NCBI RefSeq assembly: GCF_002723615.1
Contig: NZ_KZ304960.1
Location: 50,586 to 114,585 of the forward strand
Direction of reading: 5' to 3'
Length of the DNA stretch: 64,000 bases
Origin: Limimaricola cinnabarinus
GTDB lineage: Bacteria; Pseudomonadota; Alphaproteobacteria; Rhodobacterales; Rhodobacteraceae
Shown one piece after another: positions 1 through 8,562 of the stretch (within the stretch, counting starts at the first letter, position 1; every line of letters starts with the position of its first letter). Under the pieces are notes generated by a model. That model saw nothing but the letters and a program-made list of their open reading frames with translations, made no database searches and was not told the origin of the DNA. Position numbers and translations under genes: made by a program.

Positions 1-1137
1 CAGCCGCTTGCCGACCATGTAGGCGCGGCTGTCGTTCATCGCGTCCACGGCGATGAGACGCGCGCCCCGGTAATACCAGTGCGATTGCTGCGCCGGGCTG
101 TCGCCCGGGCGGACATGCACCGCGTCCCAGCCCGCGTTCAGCCCCGCGATCTGCAGCTTGGTGTCGAACTGGTCCGACCAGAACCACGGGCGGGGGCGGT
201 ATTCGACGCCACGGCCCATCATGTTGAGCGCGGCGTTTTCGGCCATGTCGATGGCGTTGCCGACGCTTTCGAGCCGGATGCGCATGTCGGCCAGCAGGAG
301 CGAGGCGCAGTCGCCCGCGGCCCAGATGTGCTCATCCGAGGTGCGGCAATGGATGTCGCAGCGGATGCCGTTGTCGAGCACGAGCCCCGCCGGTTCGGCC
401 AACCCCGTACCCGGCGCCACGCCGACGCCGACGATGGCGAAATCGGCCGCGATCTCGCTGCCATCGGTGAGCCGCGCGCCGGTGACGCGCTCTTCGCCCA
501 AGAGCCGCTCAAGCCCCACGCCCTCGCGGATATCGACGCCGTGGCTGCGGTGCAGGTCGCGGAAATAGGCCGAGGTTTCGGGGGCGGCGACGCGTTGCAG
601 GATGCGTTCGGCCTGTTCGACCACCGTGACCGTCAGCCCGCGCCTGGCGGCCACCGCCGCCGCCTCCAGCCCGATATAGCCGCCGCCGACCACCAGCAGC
701 CGGCGGCCTTCGAGCATCTCGGGCGCGAGCGCGTCGGCATCCGCGAGATCGCGCATGGTGAACACCCCCGCCAGATCGCCGCCGATCGCGGCGGGCAGGC
801 GGCGCGGATGCGCGCCGGTGCACAAGGCGAGCCGGTCGTAGGACAGGGTTTCGCCATCCGAAAGCGTCACGGTCCGTGCGCTTGCATCAAGCGCGCTGGC
901 CGTCACCCCCAGACGCAGATCGATGTCGTGCTCGGCATACCACGCCTCGGGGCGCAGAAAGAGGCGCGCCTTCTCCATCTCTCCGAGCAGGTAGGCCTTG
1001 GAGAGTGGCGGGCGCTGGTAGGGCGGGGCGGTTTCGGCACCGACGAGGGTGATGCGCCCGTCGAAGCCTTCGGCGCGAAGCTTGGCCACGAGCGACGATC
1101 CGGCCTGTCCGGCTCCGATCACGACGAAATGGGACAT
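1..1137 (-). CDS. NAD(P)/FAD-dependent oxidoreductase, ferredoxin/rubredoxin reductase-like (3' end cut off by window)
   Basis: The 379 visible codons encode a flavoprotein of the ferredoxin reductase class that passes electrons from NAD(P)H to a small iron-sulfur partner. Seen: an N-terminal FAD-binding GAGQAG at residues 8-13, YQRPPLSK near residue 39, a second Rossmann motif (VVGGGYIGLE) near residue 148 for NAD(P)H, and AAGDCAS near residue 272. The frame runs off the left edge without a stop; family members are about 400 residues, so little is missing. It is divergent from the peroxiredoxin gene with 90 bp between the starts. No ferredoxin or P450 partner is visible, so the electron acceptor is unknown. 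Start chosen at the ATG just before the nucleotide-binding strand. Confidence 0.9.
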   Translation of the reverse strand, partial: MSHFVVIGAGQAGSSLVAKLRAEGFDGRITLVGAETAPPYQRPPLSKAYLLGEMEKARLFLRPEAWYAEHDIDLRLGVTASALDASARTVTLSDGETLSYDRLALCTGAHPRRLPAAIGGDLAGVFTMRDLADADALAPEMLEGRRLLVVGGGYIGLEAAAVAARRGLTVTVVEQAERILQRVAAPETSAYFRDLHRSHGVDIREGVGLERLLGEERVTGARLTDGSEIAADFAIVGVGVAPGTGLAEPAGLVLDNGIRCDIHCRTSDEHIWAAGDCASLLLADMRIRLESVGNAIDMAENAALNMMGRGVEYRPRPWFWSDQFDTKLQIAGLNAGWDAVHVRPGDSPAQQSHWYYRGARLIAVDAMNDSRAYMVGKRL

Positions 1138-1227
1138 GCGCGTCCTTTCCTTGGTTTCTGTGGCCCGGCTGCGGGCGGCAGACTATATCCCCTGCCATCG
1201 ACCGCAATCGTGAAAGGACCGCCGGGG

Positions 1228-1716
1228 ATGACGATCACAGTTGGAGACAGGCTGCCGGAGGCGGAGCTGCTGCGGATGGGGGCCGATGGACCGGAAAAGC
1301 TCGCGCTGAGCACGTTGCTGAAGGGCCGCCGCGTGGTGATCTTCGGTCTGCCGGGCGCCTATACCGGCACCTGCTCGACCGCGCATGTGCCGAGCTTCAT
1401 CCGCGCGATGGAGTCCTTGCGCGAGAAGGGCGTGGATGAGGTGATCTGCGTGTCGGTTAACGACCCTTTCGTGATGCGGGCCTGGGGCGAGGCGACGGGG
1501 GCGACGGCGGCGGGCATCGCGATGCTGGCCGATGCGTCCTGCGAGTTCACCTCCGCCATCGGCATGGAGTTCTCGAACCCCGATCGCGGCTTCATCCGGC
1601 GCAGCAGGCGCTACGCGCTGATGGCCGAGGACGGGGTGGTGAAGGTCTGGCATGCGGAGGAGAACGCCGGCACCTGCGACATTTCGGGCGGCGAAAGCAT
1701 GGTCGCGGCGCTTTGA
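1228..1716 (+). CDS. Peroxiredoxin, Prx5/AhpE-like (glutaredoxin-dependent type)
   Basis: A 162-residue thiol peroxidase of the Prx5 class, reducing H2O2 and organic peroxides in the cytoplasm, usually recycled by glutathione/glutaredoxin. The peroxidatic cysteine is C49 in LPGAYTGTCS, close to the family motif PGAFTPTCS but with Gly where Pro is usual. Further cysteines are C74, C105 and C150, any of which might act in resolution. Length and the late NAGTCDISGG segment fit the hybrid-type peroxiredoxins of proteobacteria. The ATG follows GGACCGCCGGGG, a plausible ribosome site. A strong hairpin terminator follows the stop. Confidence 0.92.
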   Translation: MTITVGDRLPEAELLRMGADGPEKLALSTLLKGRRVVIFGLPGAYTGTCSTAHVPSFIRAMESLREKGVDEVICVSVNDPFVMRAWGEATGATAAGIAMLADASCEFTSAIGMEFSNPDRGFIRRSRRYALMAEDGVVKVWHAEENAGTCDISGGESMVAAL

Positions 1717-1726
1717 GCCGAACGGC

Positions 1727-1760
1727 AAAGGGGGGCGCGCGGCCCCCTTTCATCTTTCTT
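1727..1760 (+). terminator. Rho-independent terminator after the peroxiredoxin gene
   Basis: AAAGGGGG (1727-1734) pairs with CCCCCTTT (1743-1750) around a GC-rich loop and is followed by the T-rich run CATCTTTCTT. The T-rich tail is itself part of the dispersed repeat at 1748-1770. Confidence 0.65.
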
Positions 1761-1770
1761 CAAATACGCA
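1748..1770 (+). repeat. Dispersed short repeat, copy 1
   Basis: The core TTCATCTTTCTTCAAATAC plus GCA is shared with 18232-18253 and, with one change, with the minus strand at 31284-31306. This copy lies between convergent genes and directly follows a GC hairpin. It is far more AT-rich than its surroundings. Function unknown; a terminator tail or RNA-processing site is possible. Confidence 0.7.
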
Positions 1771-1839
1771 TGGCCCGCCCTGTCAGCCCGCGCCTGCGGC
1801 GGCATCGAGCGAAATGCCCGGTCACGGCGGGGCTATTCG

Positions 1840-2127
1840 TCAGCTCTCCGCCAGCTTGTCCATCCTTGCCGCGAGCGTCGCGTCGCGCGCCGTCAGCCCC
1901 TTGGCGTCATGCGAGGTGAGCGTGACGGTCACGCTGCGGTAGCTGTTGGACCATTCGGGGTGATGATTCAGTTTCTCGGCCCAGATCGCGCAGCGCGTCA
2001 TGAAGCCGAAGGCTTCGACGAAGCTCGGAAAGCGGAAGGTCTTGGTGACGGCATCGCGGTCGGGTTCCGCCTCCCATCCGGCGGCCTTGAGCGTCGTGCG
2101 CCCGGCCTCGTCGAGCATTTCCGTCAT
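1840..2127 (-). CDS. phhB: 4a-hydroxytetrahydrobiopterin dehydratase (pterin-4a-carbinolamine dehydratase)
   Basis: A 95-residue protein of the PCD/DCoH family, which dehydrates 4a-hydroxytetrahydropterin so that the pterin cofactor of aromatic amino acid hydroxylases can be recycled. The active-site signature HHPEW is at residues 55-59 and the later [11 protein letters not shown] carries the third conserved His and the Asp. Length is normal. The start ATG overlaps the stop of the upstream GNAT/DUF482 gene (ATGA), so the two are cotranscribed. No phenylalanine hydroxylase is in the window, so a role beyond pterin recycling cannot be excluded. Confidence 0.93.
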   Translation of the reverse strand: MTEMLDEAGRTTLKAAGWEAEPDRDAVTKTFRFPSFVEAFGFMTRCAIWAEKLNHHPEWSNSYRSVTVTLTSHDAKGLTARDATLAARMDKLAES

Positions 2128-3329
2128 TCCTGATCCTCCATCTTCGTGCGCCGGAACGGGCCGTATCCCGTCAGCACCTCGATCTCCTCGTCCACCGCCG
2201 CGCGCTCGGCCTCGAGATAGCGCGCCACGGCATCGCGGAACCCCGCATCCGCGATCCAGTGCAGCGACTGGGTCGGCACCGGCAGGTAGCCCCGCGCCAG
2301 CTTGTGCTCGCCCTGCGCGCCCGCCTCGACGCGGGTGAGGCCATGCGCCAGCGCCCAGTCGATGGCCTGATAGTAGCACAGCTCGAAATGCAGGAAGGGG
2401 TGGTGTTCGAGCGCGCCCCAGTAGCGGCCAAAGAGCGTGTCGCGGCCGATGAGGTTCAGCGCCCCCGCCACGGGCCGGTCGCCGTCGCGCGCGAGGATCA
2501 GCAGCATGTCGTCGCGCAGCGTCTCATGCGCGATCTCGAAGAATGCGCGGGTGAGATAGGGCGAGCCCCACTTCCGGCGGCCCGTGTCCTGATAGAAGGC
2601 CCAGACCGCGTCCCAGTGATGCGGCTCGATCTCCGCGCCGGTCAGGTGCTCGATCACCAGCCCCGAGGCTTGCGCGCCCGCGCGCTCCTTGCGGATGGTC
2701 TTGCGCTTGCGCGAGGAAAGCGCGGCGAGAAAGCCGTCGAAGCTGCCATAGCCCTCGTCGATCCAGTGAAACTGCTGGCCCGTGCGGCGCATCAGCCCCA
2801 TTTCCTCGCCCGCCTCGGCCTCGATGGAACTGCAGAAGGTGGCGTGCAGCGAGGACAGGCCATTATTGGCGGCAAGCTGCACCGCGCCCTGCACCAGCGC
2901 CGCCATGCCATCGGCCGCGTGGCCCGGCTTCGTCAGGAAGCGCCGCCCCGTGACCGGGGTGAAGGGCACGGCCATCTGCAGCTTGGGGTAATACTGCCCG
3001 CCCGCGCGCTCATAGGCATCGGCCCAGGCGTGGTCGAAGACGTATTCGCCCTGGCTGTGGCCCTTGGCGTAGAGCGGGGCGCAGGCGATCAGCGCGCCGC
3101 TCCGCCGCGCGGCGAGGTAATGCGGCTGCCAGCCGGTGCCCGGCCCGACCGAGCCGCTGTCTTCGAGCGCCGAAAGGAAGCGGTGCGTTGTGAAGGGATC
3201 GGAGGGGCGGCCGCCGCCTTCGGCTTCGGGGCAGGCGCAGCCGTCCCACTCGGCGGCGGGGATGTCGCGCAGGCTGGCATGGGCGGTGATCTCGACCACC
3301 GCCGCGGGGTCCGTCTCTGTCTGGCTCAT
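2124..3329 (-). CDS. GNAT-fold protein of the DUF482/COG3146 family
   Basis: A 401-residue soluble protein that I recognise as the DUF482 (peptidoglycan biosynthesis-like, FemAB/GNAT-related) family, common in alphaproteobacteria. Typical blocks are visible: [13 protein letters not shown] near the N-terminus, [39 protein letters not shown], and the C-terminal [17 protein letters not shown] and [14 protein letters not shown]. The substrate is not known; aminoacyl transfer is suggested only by fold. It is the first gene of an operon with the pterin dehydratase. Confidence 0.85.
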   Translation of the reverse strand: MSQTETDPAAVVEITAHASLRDIPAAEWDGCACPEAEGGGRPSDPFTTHRFLSALEDSGSVGPGTGWQPHYLAARRSGALIACAPLYAKGHSQGEYVFDHAWADAYERAGGQYYPKLQMAVPFTPVTGRRFLTKPGHAADGMAALVQGAVQLAANNGLSSLHATFCSSIEAEAGEEMGLMRRTGQQFHWIDEGYGSFDGFLAALSSRKRKTIRKERAGAQASGLVIEHLTGAEIEPHHWDAVWAFYQDTGRRKWGSPYLTRAFFEIAHETLRDDMLLILARDGDRPVAGALNLIGRDTLFGRYWGALEHHPFLHFELCYYQAIDWALAHGLTRVEAGAQGEHKLARGYLPVPTQSLHWIADAGFRDAVARYLEAERAAVDEEIEVLTGYGPFRRTKMEDQE

Positions 3330-3360
3330 GGCCGCAGAGTTGGCCCCCCGCGGCCCGGGG

Positions 3361-4137
3361 TCAAGCGGGGGCGGGCCCCGGCAGGTAGCCTTCGAAGGTC
3401 ACGTTGTCGGCAATGCGCCGCGCTTCCTCTTCCTCTTCGGGCGAGCGGGTGGTCCAGCACAGCACCTTCGCGCCCTGCGCCTGAAGCTCGGCGACGCGGG
3501 GCCGGTCGAGATCATTCGCCTCGTGGCTGATGAAGCCGGCGCCGAGATTGTCGTAATCGGGGATCTCGCGCAGCCGCGCGGCGACGCGCGGCGACAGGTC
3601 GGGCCACGCTTCGGCATCGAAGCCGCAGGTGATGAGCCCGCGCGGCAGGTCGGGCGCGAGCCGGGCCATCTCCGAGACCGAATGCGGGTTGAACGACATC
3701 ACCGCCACCGGACCGGCATAGCCTTCGAGCGCGCGCGCGACGGCGGCTTCGGTCACGCCGACATTGGGGCCGAGCGTGTAGTCGTGATCCTTGATCTCGA
3801 TCAGCAGCGGCGCGCGGCCCGCGACGAGGTCGAGCACCGCGCCCAGCGTCGGGATGGTGTCGGCGCTGCCGATGAGGGAGATCTCGCCCAGCGCCTCGGC
3901 GGTCTGGCTCGCCACGAGACCGCGTGCGGTGGTCAGCCGCTCGAGGCTGGCATCGTGGAACACCATCGCCTCGCCATCATGCGAGGCGCGCAGGTCGATC
4001 TCGATGCCGTAGCCCGCCTCGACGGCGGCGCGCACCGCCGAGAGCGAATTCTCGGGCCGCCCCGCGCCGTGAAAGCCGCGATGCGCGATGGGGCGGTCGA
4101 GAAAGGCGGCGGGCAGCTCGGGGGCGGGGCGCCTCAT
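3361..4137 (-). CDS. ugpQ: Glycerophosphodiester phosphodiesterase family protein
   Basis: A 258-residue GDPD-fold TIM-barrel enzyme expected to hydrolyse glycerophosphodiesters from phospholipid breakdown to sn-glycerol 3-phosphate and an alcohol. Seen: AHRGF (H19-R20), PENS (E29-N30), EIDLRASHDGE (E46, D48) and FHD (H61), the usual metal and catalytic residues, plus LLIEIKD in mid-protein. There is no signal peptide, so it is cytoplasmic like UgpQ. Its ATG overlaps the stop of the RidA gene (ATGA), so the pair form an operon. The symbol is by family likeness only. Confidence 0.9.
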   Translation of the reverse strand: MRRPAPELPAAFLDRPIAHRGFHGAGRPENSLSAVRAAVEAGYGIEIDLRASHDGEAMVFHDASLERLTTARGLVASQTAEALGEISLIGSADTIPTLGAVLDLVAGRAPLLIEIKDHDYTLGPNVGVTEAAVARALEGYAGPVAVMSFNPHSVSEMARLAPDLPRGLITCGFDAEAWPDLSPRVAARLREIPDYDNLGAGFISHEANDLDRPRVAELQAQGAKVLCWTTRSPEEEEEARRIADNVTFEGYLPGPAPA

Positions 4138-4604
4138 GCGAGCGCGAAGACGGCTTCGATCTCGACCGCGACACCGAGCGGCAGCGCCGCGACGCCCACC
4201 GCCGAGCGCGCGTGCCGCCCGGCTTCGCCCAGAAGCTCGACCATCAGGTCGGAGGCGCCGTTGATCACCTTGGGCTGCTCGGTGAAACCGGGCGTCGAGG
4301 CGACGAAACCGGTGAGCTTCACCAGCCGCGCGATGCGGCCCAGATCGCCGTCGCAGGCGGCGCGGGCCTGCGCCAGAAGGCTCAGCGCGCAGGCCTGCGC
4401 GGCCTTGGCGCCCTCTTCGGTGGTCATGCCGTCGCCCAGGCGGCCGGTGATCAGCCCGTCCGGCCCGGCGGCGATCTGGCCCGAGACGTAGAGCAGCCCG
4501 TCATGGATGACGAAGGGCTCGTAATTGGCCGCCGGCTTGGGCGCTTCGGGCAGCGCGAGCCCCATTTCAGTCAGCTTGTCGTTGATACCTGCCGCATCGA
4601 TCAT
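4134..4604 (-). CDS. RidA family (YjgF/YER057c/UK114) protein
   Basis: A 156-residue member of the Rid family, whose classical members deaminate reactive enamine/imine intermediates released by PLP enzymes. LLYVSGQIAAGPDG and the C-terminal LPLGVAVEIEAVFALA fit the family core. It is longer than RidA proper (about 130 residues), with an N-terminal extension seen in the longer Rid subgroup, so the exact activity is uncertain. The start at 4604 is chosen because GAGGGG lies 9-10 bases upstream. First gene of the operon with the phosphodiesterase. Confidence 0.88.
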   Translation of the reverse strand: MIDAAGINDKLTEMGLALPEAPKPAANYEPFVIHDGLLYVSGQIAAGPDGLITGRLGDGMTTEEGAKAAQACALSLLAQARAACDGDLGRIARLVKLTGFVASTPGFTEQPKVINGASDLMVELLGEAGRHARSAVGVAALPLGVAVEIEAVFALA

Positions 4605-4676
4605 GGTGTCGTTCCCCTCGGAGATGTTCCGGCGCAAGCTAGCCTGCGCCGGGCGGGGGGACAACGCCTGCCGGGC

Positions 4677-5996
4677 TCAACCCTCGCGGAAGGCGCGGGC
4701 GAAGTAATCGGCCAGCGGCTTGACGAGATAGGCCAGCGGCGTGCGGTCCGAGGTGCGGATATAGGCCTCGACCGGCATGCCGGGGATCAGCGTCATGTCG
4801 CCGGGCAGCTTGTCGATCTCGCCTTCCGACAGGCGAATCTCCGTGCGGTAGTAGGAGATCGGCTGCTGCTCGTCCTGGAAGGCGTCGGCCGAGATCTGCA
4901 CCACCTGGCCAGTCAGCTCGGGCGTGCGGCGCTGGTCGAAGGCGGGCAGGCGCAGCACCACCTCCTGGCCGAGATGCAGCTGGTCGATGTCGGTGGGTTG
5001 CACCTGCGTGGCGATCACCAGCGGCCGGTCCTGCGGCACGATGTAGAGCACCGGCTCGGCGGGGCGGATCACCGAGCGGGGGGTAAAGACGGTCAGCCCG
5101 TAGACGATGCCGCCCACGGGCGCGCGGATGTCGAGCCGGTCGAGCCGGGTCAGCAGCGCCCGGCGGCGGTTCGACAGCTCGATCTCGTTGAACTGCAGGT
5201 CGCGCAGCTGAGTGATCGCCTCCTGCCGCCGGGTCGAGGCGAGCTTGAGGATCTCGATCTCGATCTCGGCGATGCGGCCACCGGCCTGGGCCTTGGAGGC
5301 CCTGAGCTCGCCCTGCCGCCCGAGCAGGTTGGCCTGCTCGCGTTGCAGGGTCAGCACCCGCGTCGCCTGCGCGAGGCCGCGGTCGAGCAGGGATTGCTGG
5401 TTGGCCAGCTCGCTCTCGATGAGCTGCAGCTGGTTCGCGATGGCTTCCTCCTGCGATTCGATCCCGACGATCTGATCGCTGATCTGCTCGCGCTGGCGGG
5501 CGAGCTGCTCGGCCTGGCGGTTCTCGCTCTCGATCCGGGCCGCCTGCAGGCGCCTTTGGCCCTCCATCAGCTCGGGCGCGATCGGGTTGTCGGTCTCGAG
5601 CAGCAGCGGATCGAAGCTGAGCGTGTCGGCATCGTCGCGCTCGGCCTCGAGCCGGGCGCGGCGCGACAGCACCTCCAGAAGCTGGCCCTCGACCACCGCC
5701 AGCTCGGAGCGCAGCTGTTCGGGGTCGAGCCGGATCAGGAGCTGGTCGGTCTCGACCATGTCGCCCTCGTCGACGAGGATCTCCGCGACGACGCCGCCAT
5801 CGGGGTGCTGGACGATCTGCCGGTTGCGATCGACCTCGATCCGGCCGGAGGCCACCACGGCGCCGGAGATCTGGCTCACCGCCGCCCAGGTGCCAAAGCC
5901 GCCGAGCAGCACCGCGAGGCCGAGAAACCCGGCGATCAGCGGCCTTGCGGCGGACCACAGGCTGGGCGCGTCGGAGGGGGAGAGGGGCTTGCGCAT
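4677..5996 (-). CDS. Type I secretion membrane-fusion protein, HlyD/PrtE family
   Basis: A 439-residue periplasmic adaptor linking the inner-membrane ABC exporter to a TolC-type outer-membrane channel. One transmembrane segment lies at about residues 20-40, followed by a barrel-sandwich half ([20 protein letters not shown]), a long coiled-coil region at about 95-265 rich in E, Q, R and L, and the returning lipoyl half ([13 protein letters not shown]). The C-terminal [12 protein letters not shown] is characteristic of HlyD. Its start overlaps the ABC gene stop by one base (TGATG). No TolC gene and no RTX substrate are nearby. Confidence 0.93.
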   Translation of the reverse strand: MRKPLSPSDAPSLWSAARPLIAGFLGLAVLLGGFGTWAAVSQISGAVVASGRIEVDRNRQIVQHPDGGVVAEILVDEGDMVETDQLLIRLDPEQLRSELAVVEGQLLEVLSRRARLEAERDDADTLSFDPLLLETDNPIAPELMEGQRRLQAARIESENRQAEQLARQREQISDQIVGIESQEEAIANQLQLIESELANQQSLLDRGLAQATRVLTLQREQANLLGRQGELRASKAQAGGRIAEIEIEILKLASTRRQEAITQLRDLQFNEIELSNRRRALLTRLDRLDIRAPVGGIVYGLTVFTPRSVIRPAEPVLYIVPQDRPLVIATQVQPTDIDQLHLGQEVVLRLPAFDQRRTPELTGQVVQISADAFQDEQQPISYYRTEIRLSEGEIDKLPGDMTLIPGMPVEAYIRTSDRTPLAYLVKPLADYFARAFREG

Positions 5997-7735
5997 CACG
6001 ACACCCCCCCGCCGGCGGTGCCGGAGGCGGCGATCTCGCGGTGGTTCTGCACCGTTTCGCGCAGCACCTCCTCCTTGGGGCCGAAGGCGCGCCGCCCGCC
6101 GCTTTCGATCATCAGGATCGTGTCGCATTCGGCGATGGCGGCGGGGCGATGGGCCATGATCAGCACGCATTTCTTGTGCGCCTTGGCGTCGCGGATCGCC
6201 TGGTTGAGGGCGGTGGAGCCGGAATTGTCGAGGTTGGAGTTGGGCTCGTCGAGCACCAGGATCACCGGATCGCCGTAGAGCGCGCGCGCGAGGCCGATCC
6301 TCTGGATCTGGCCGCCCGACAGCCGCCCGCCCTTGGAGGAGACGCGGGTGTCGTAGCCCTCGGGCAGCTTGAGGATCATCTCGTGGGCGGCGGCGGCGCG
6401 GGCGGCGCGCACCACCTCGGCGTCGTCGGGGGTGAGCGACATGCGGGCGATGTTTTCCTTGATCGTGCCGTCGAACAGCGTGACCTGCTGGGGCAGGTAG
6501 CCGATATAGCTGCCCAGCACGTCGGGATCGTATTGGTCGAGACTGGCGCCATCGAGGCGGATCTTGCCAGCGGCGGGCCGCCACAGACCGGTCAGGGCAC
6601 GCGCCAGCGTCGACTTGCCGGCGCCAGAGGGGCCGATCACGCCGACCGCCTGGCCCGGCTCGACCTGAAAGCTCATCATCCGCAGCGCGGCCTGGTTCTC
6701 GCCGGGCGGCAGCACGGTCACCTGCTCGCAGGACAGCCGCGCCTTGGGGCGGGGCAGGGTGGTGCGCTGTTCCTCGGGGCGGATCTCTCCCAGAAGGACG
6801 GCCAGCCGGCGCCAGCCCTCGCGGGCGCGCTGCACCGAGGGCCACTGGTTCACGATCATCTCGATCGGCGCCAGCGCCCGGCCCAGCAGGATCGAGCCCG
6901 CGATCATCGCGCCGGGCGTCATCTGGCCCTGCAGCACGAGATAGGCGCCAAGGCCGAGCATGCCCGATTGCAGCATCAGCCGGAACGCCTTGATGACCGA
7001 GGAGAAGCCGCCGCCGGTATCGGTGGCGCCGATCGAGGCGGAAAGCGAGCGCGCGCGCGCCTCGTTCCAGCGCCCGAAGGCCGCGCCGCGCATGCCCAGA
7101 GCCTGCACCATGTCCGAATCGTGCCGGATCTGGGTGCCGAGTTGCTCGGACTGGAAGGTGGTGTCGTTGGCCTCCTCGAGCTGCTTGCGGGTCATCAGCT
7201 GGTTGGCCAGGGCCATGATGATCAGGATCACCGCCCCGCTAACGCCGAGCAGGCCGAGCATCGGGTGAAACAGGAAGATGCCGAAGAAGAAGACCGGCGC
7301 GAAGGGCAGGTCGAACCCGCTCATCAGCACCGGAGAGGCGATCAGCCGCTGCACCGATTCGAGATCGCGCTGCGCGGTCGCGGCCTCGGCCCGGGCCTTC
7401 TGGCCCGAGCTGGCACGCAGGGCCGCGGAAAACACCCGCTGGTCGAGCCGGGCCTGAAAGCGCGCCGCAATGCGGTTCATCACCCGGCCGCGCACCATGT
7501 CCAGAAGGCCCATCATCGAATAGAGAAAGACCACCAGCACCGACAGCGCCACCAGCGTCGCGATCGAGCGCGAGCCCAGCACGCGGTCATAGACGTTCAT
7601 CATGTAAAGCGGGCCGGTCAGCATCAGAAGGTTGACGACCAGGCTGAAAATGGCAACGGCCCAGTAGAGCCAGCGGCTCTGGGCACGGGCTTCGCGGAGT
7701 TCTTCGGCGCCGAGGGAGGCCGCATCTCTTGTCAT
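5996..7735 (-). CDS. Type I secretion ABC transporter, PrtD family (permease fused to ATPase)
   Basis: A 579-residue half-transporter that exports an unfolded protein, probably with a C-terminal signal. An N-terminal membrane domain ([15 protein letters not shown] is typical of PrtD) is followed by an ATPase domain: Walker [10 protein letters not shown] near residue 365, signature [15 protein letters not shown] near 472, Walker [14 protein letters not shown], and the H-loop MAHRP. The start at 7735 has GGGG 8 bases upstream; in-frame ATGs at 7747 and 7753 are alternatives. It is cotranscribed with the HlyD gene. Confidence 0.93.
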   Translation of the reverse strand: MTRDAASLGAEELREARAQSRWLYWAVAIFSLVVNLLMLTGPLYMMNVYDRVLGSRSIATLVALSVLVVFLYSMMGLLDMVRGRVMNRIAARFQARLDQRVFSAALRASSGQKARAEAATAQRDLESVQRLIASPVLMSGFDLPFAPVFFFGIFLFHPMLGLLGVSGAVILIIMALANQLMTRKQLEEANDTTFQSEQLGTQIRHDSDMVQALGMRGAAFGRWNEARARSLSASIGATDTGGGFSSVIKAFRLMLQSGMLGLGAYLVLQGQMTPGAMIAGSILLGRALAPIEMIVNQWPSVQRAREGWRRLAVLLGEIRPEEQRTTLPRPKARLSCEQVTVLPPGENQAALRMMSFQVEPGQAVGVIGPSGAGKSTLARALTGLWRPAAGKIRLDGASLDQYDPDVLGSYIGYLPQQVTLFDGTIKENIARMSLTPDDAEVVRAARAAAAHEMILKLPEGYDTRVSSKGGRLSGGQIQRIGLARALYGDPVILVLDEPNSNLDNSGSTALNQAIRDAKAHKKCVLIMAHRPAAIAECDTILMIESGGRRAFGPKEEVLRETVQNHREIAASGTAGGGVS

Positions 7736-7900
7736 GTCATTCCCCATTCGCATCCCGGCCGGGCCACGCCGATCGCAGCCGCCGCCTCCCTCATGCTTAG
7801 AGCAAAGACGCCCTTCTGGGTAGCGTCACGCCGCGGTTGAGCCGCGATTGTGCCCCCTGCGGTTCTGGACCTCGCGCGCCGCACCGCTAGCTTGCAGCAC

Positions 7901-8557
7901 ATGACTTTGCGAAACGTGAATCCGATTGTTCTCGCCACGGGGCTTGCCCTGACCGCCGCGCCGGGGGCCGCGACACCCTATGACGGGCTGTATCGCAGCA
8001 CCGGCGAGGCCGATTGCGGCCAGGTCGGCGTCGAGGGCGGGGCGCTGCGCATCCGCGACGGGCTGTTCGAGGGCATCGGCAGCGCCTGCCAGATGACACG
8101 GCCGGTGGATGTCGTCGACATGGACGCCACGCTCTACACCATGGAATGCACCGCCGGGGACACGCGCTGGACCGAGCGGGCGCTGCTGATGAAGGCGGCG
8201 CAGGATGAGGGGCTGATCATGCTGTGGAACGGCTATGCCTTCCGCTATGCCAGCTGCGACGCGCCCGTCACCGCGCAGGAGAGCGCCAGCCCCTCGGCCG
8301 CGGAAATCACCGAAACGCCGCCGGCCACGCAGGAGGCCGATGCGCTGCCCGCCACGGATGCGCCGGATGCGGCGGGCGCGGACGGGTTGCCGCCGCCGCG
8401 GATCGTCCTGCCTTCGGTGGCCTTGCCGCGGGTCGTCCTGCCCTCGGTCGCGCTGCCCGCCCCCGATGATGGCCCAGAGGACGGGCCGGATGACGGCTCG
8501 GGCGAGGCGCGCGGCGGCACCGCCGCGCAGATCGAGCTGCCCGACGAGGCCGGCTGA
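7901..8557 (+). CDS. Secreted or periplasmic protein of unknown function with low-complexity C-terminus
   Basis: A 218-residue protein I do not recognise. A signal peptide is likely (hydrophobic IVLATGLALTAAPGAAT). The N-terminal half has four cysteines (in ADCGQ, SACQM, MECTA and ASCDA) that could form two disulfides in the periplasm. The second half is rich in Ala, Pro, Asp and Glu and holds two tandem copies of a ten-residue unit, RIVLPSVALP then RVVLPSVALP, encoded at 8399-8458. ATG 7901 is preferred over an upstream GTG because it puts the signal peptide at the N-terminus; no strong ribosome site is seen. It is convergent with the PBP gene, with 5 bp between the stops. Confidence 0.7.
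   Translation: MTLRNVNPIVLATGLALTAAPGAATPYDGLYRSTGEADCGQVGVEGGALRIRDGLFEGIGSACQMTRPVDVVDMDATLYTMECTAGDTRWTERALLMKAAQDEGLIMLWNGYAFRYASCDAPVTAQESASPSAAEITETPPATQEADALPATDAPDAAGADGLPPPRIVLPSVALPRVVLPSVALPAPDDGPEDGPDDGSGEARGGTAAQIELPDEAG
8399..8458 (+). repeat. Tandem 30-bp coding repeat, two units
   Basis: Two adjacent 30-base units (8399-8428 and 8429-8458) encode RIVLPSVALP and RVVLPSVALP. They differ mostly at third codon positions, so the peptide is kept while the DNA has drifted. Confidence 0.85.
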
Positions 8558-8562
8558 GCGGG

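Noticed and set aside
3924..7840. Two overlapping plus-strand frames (784 and 631 codons) opposite the phosphodiesterase, HlyD and ABC genes
   Set aside because: Low-complexity His/Arg/Gly/Asp composition with no motifs; the minus-strand genes are unambiguous.
7850..7900. Upstream GTG start extending the secreted protein
   Set aside because: It would bury the signal peptide behind 17 residues and has no better ribosome site.
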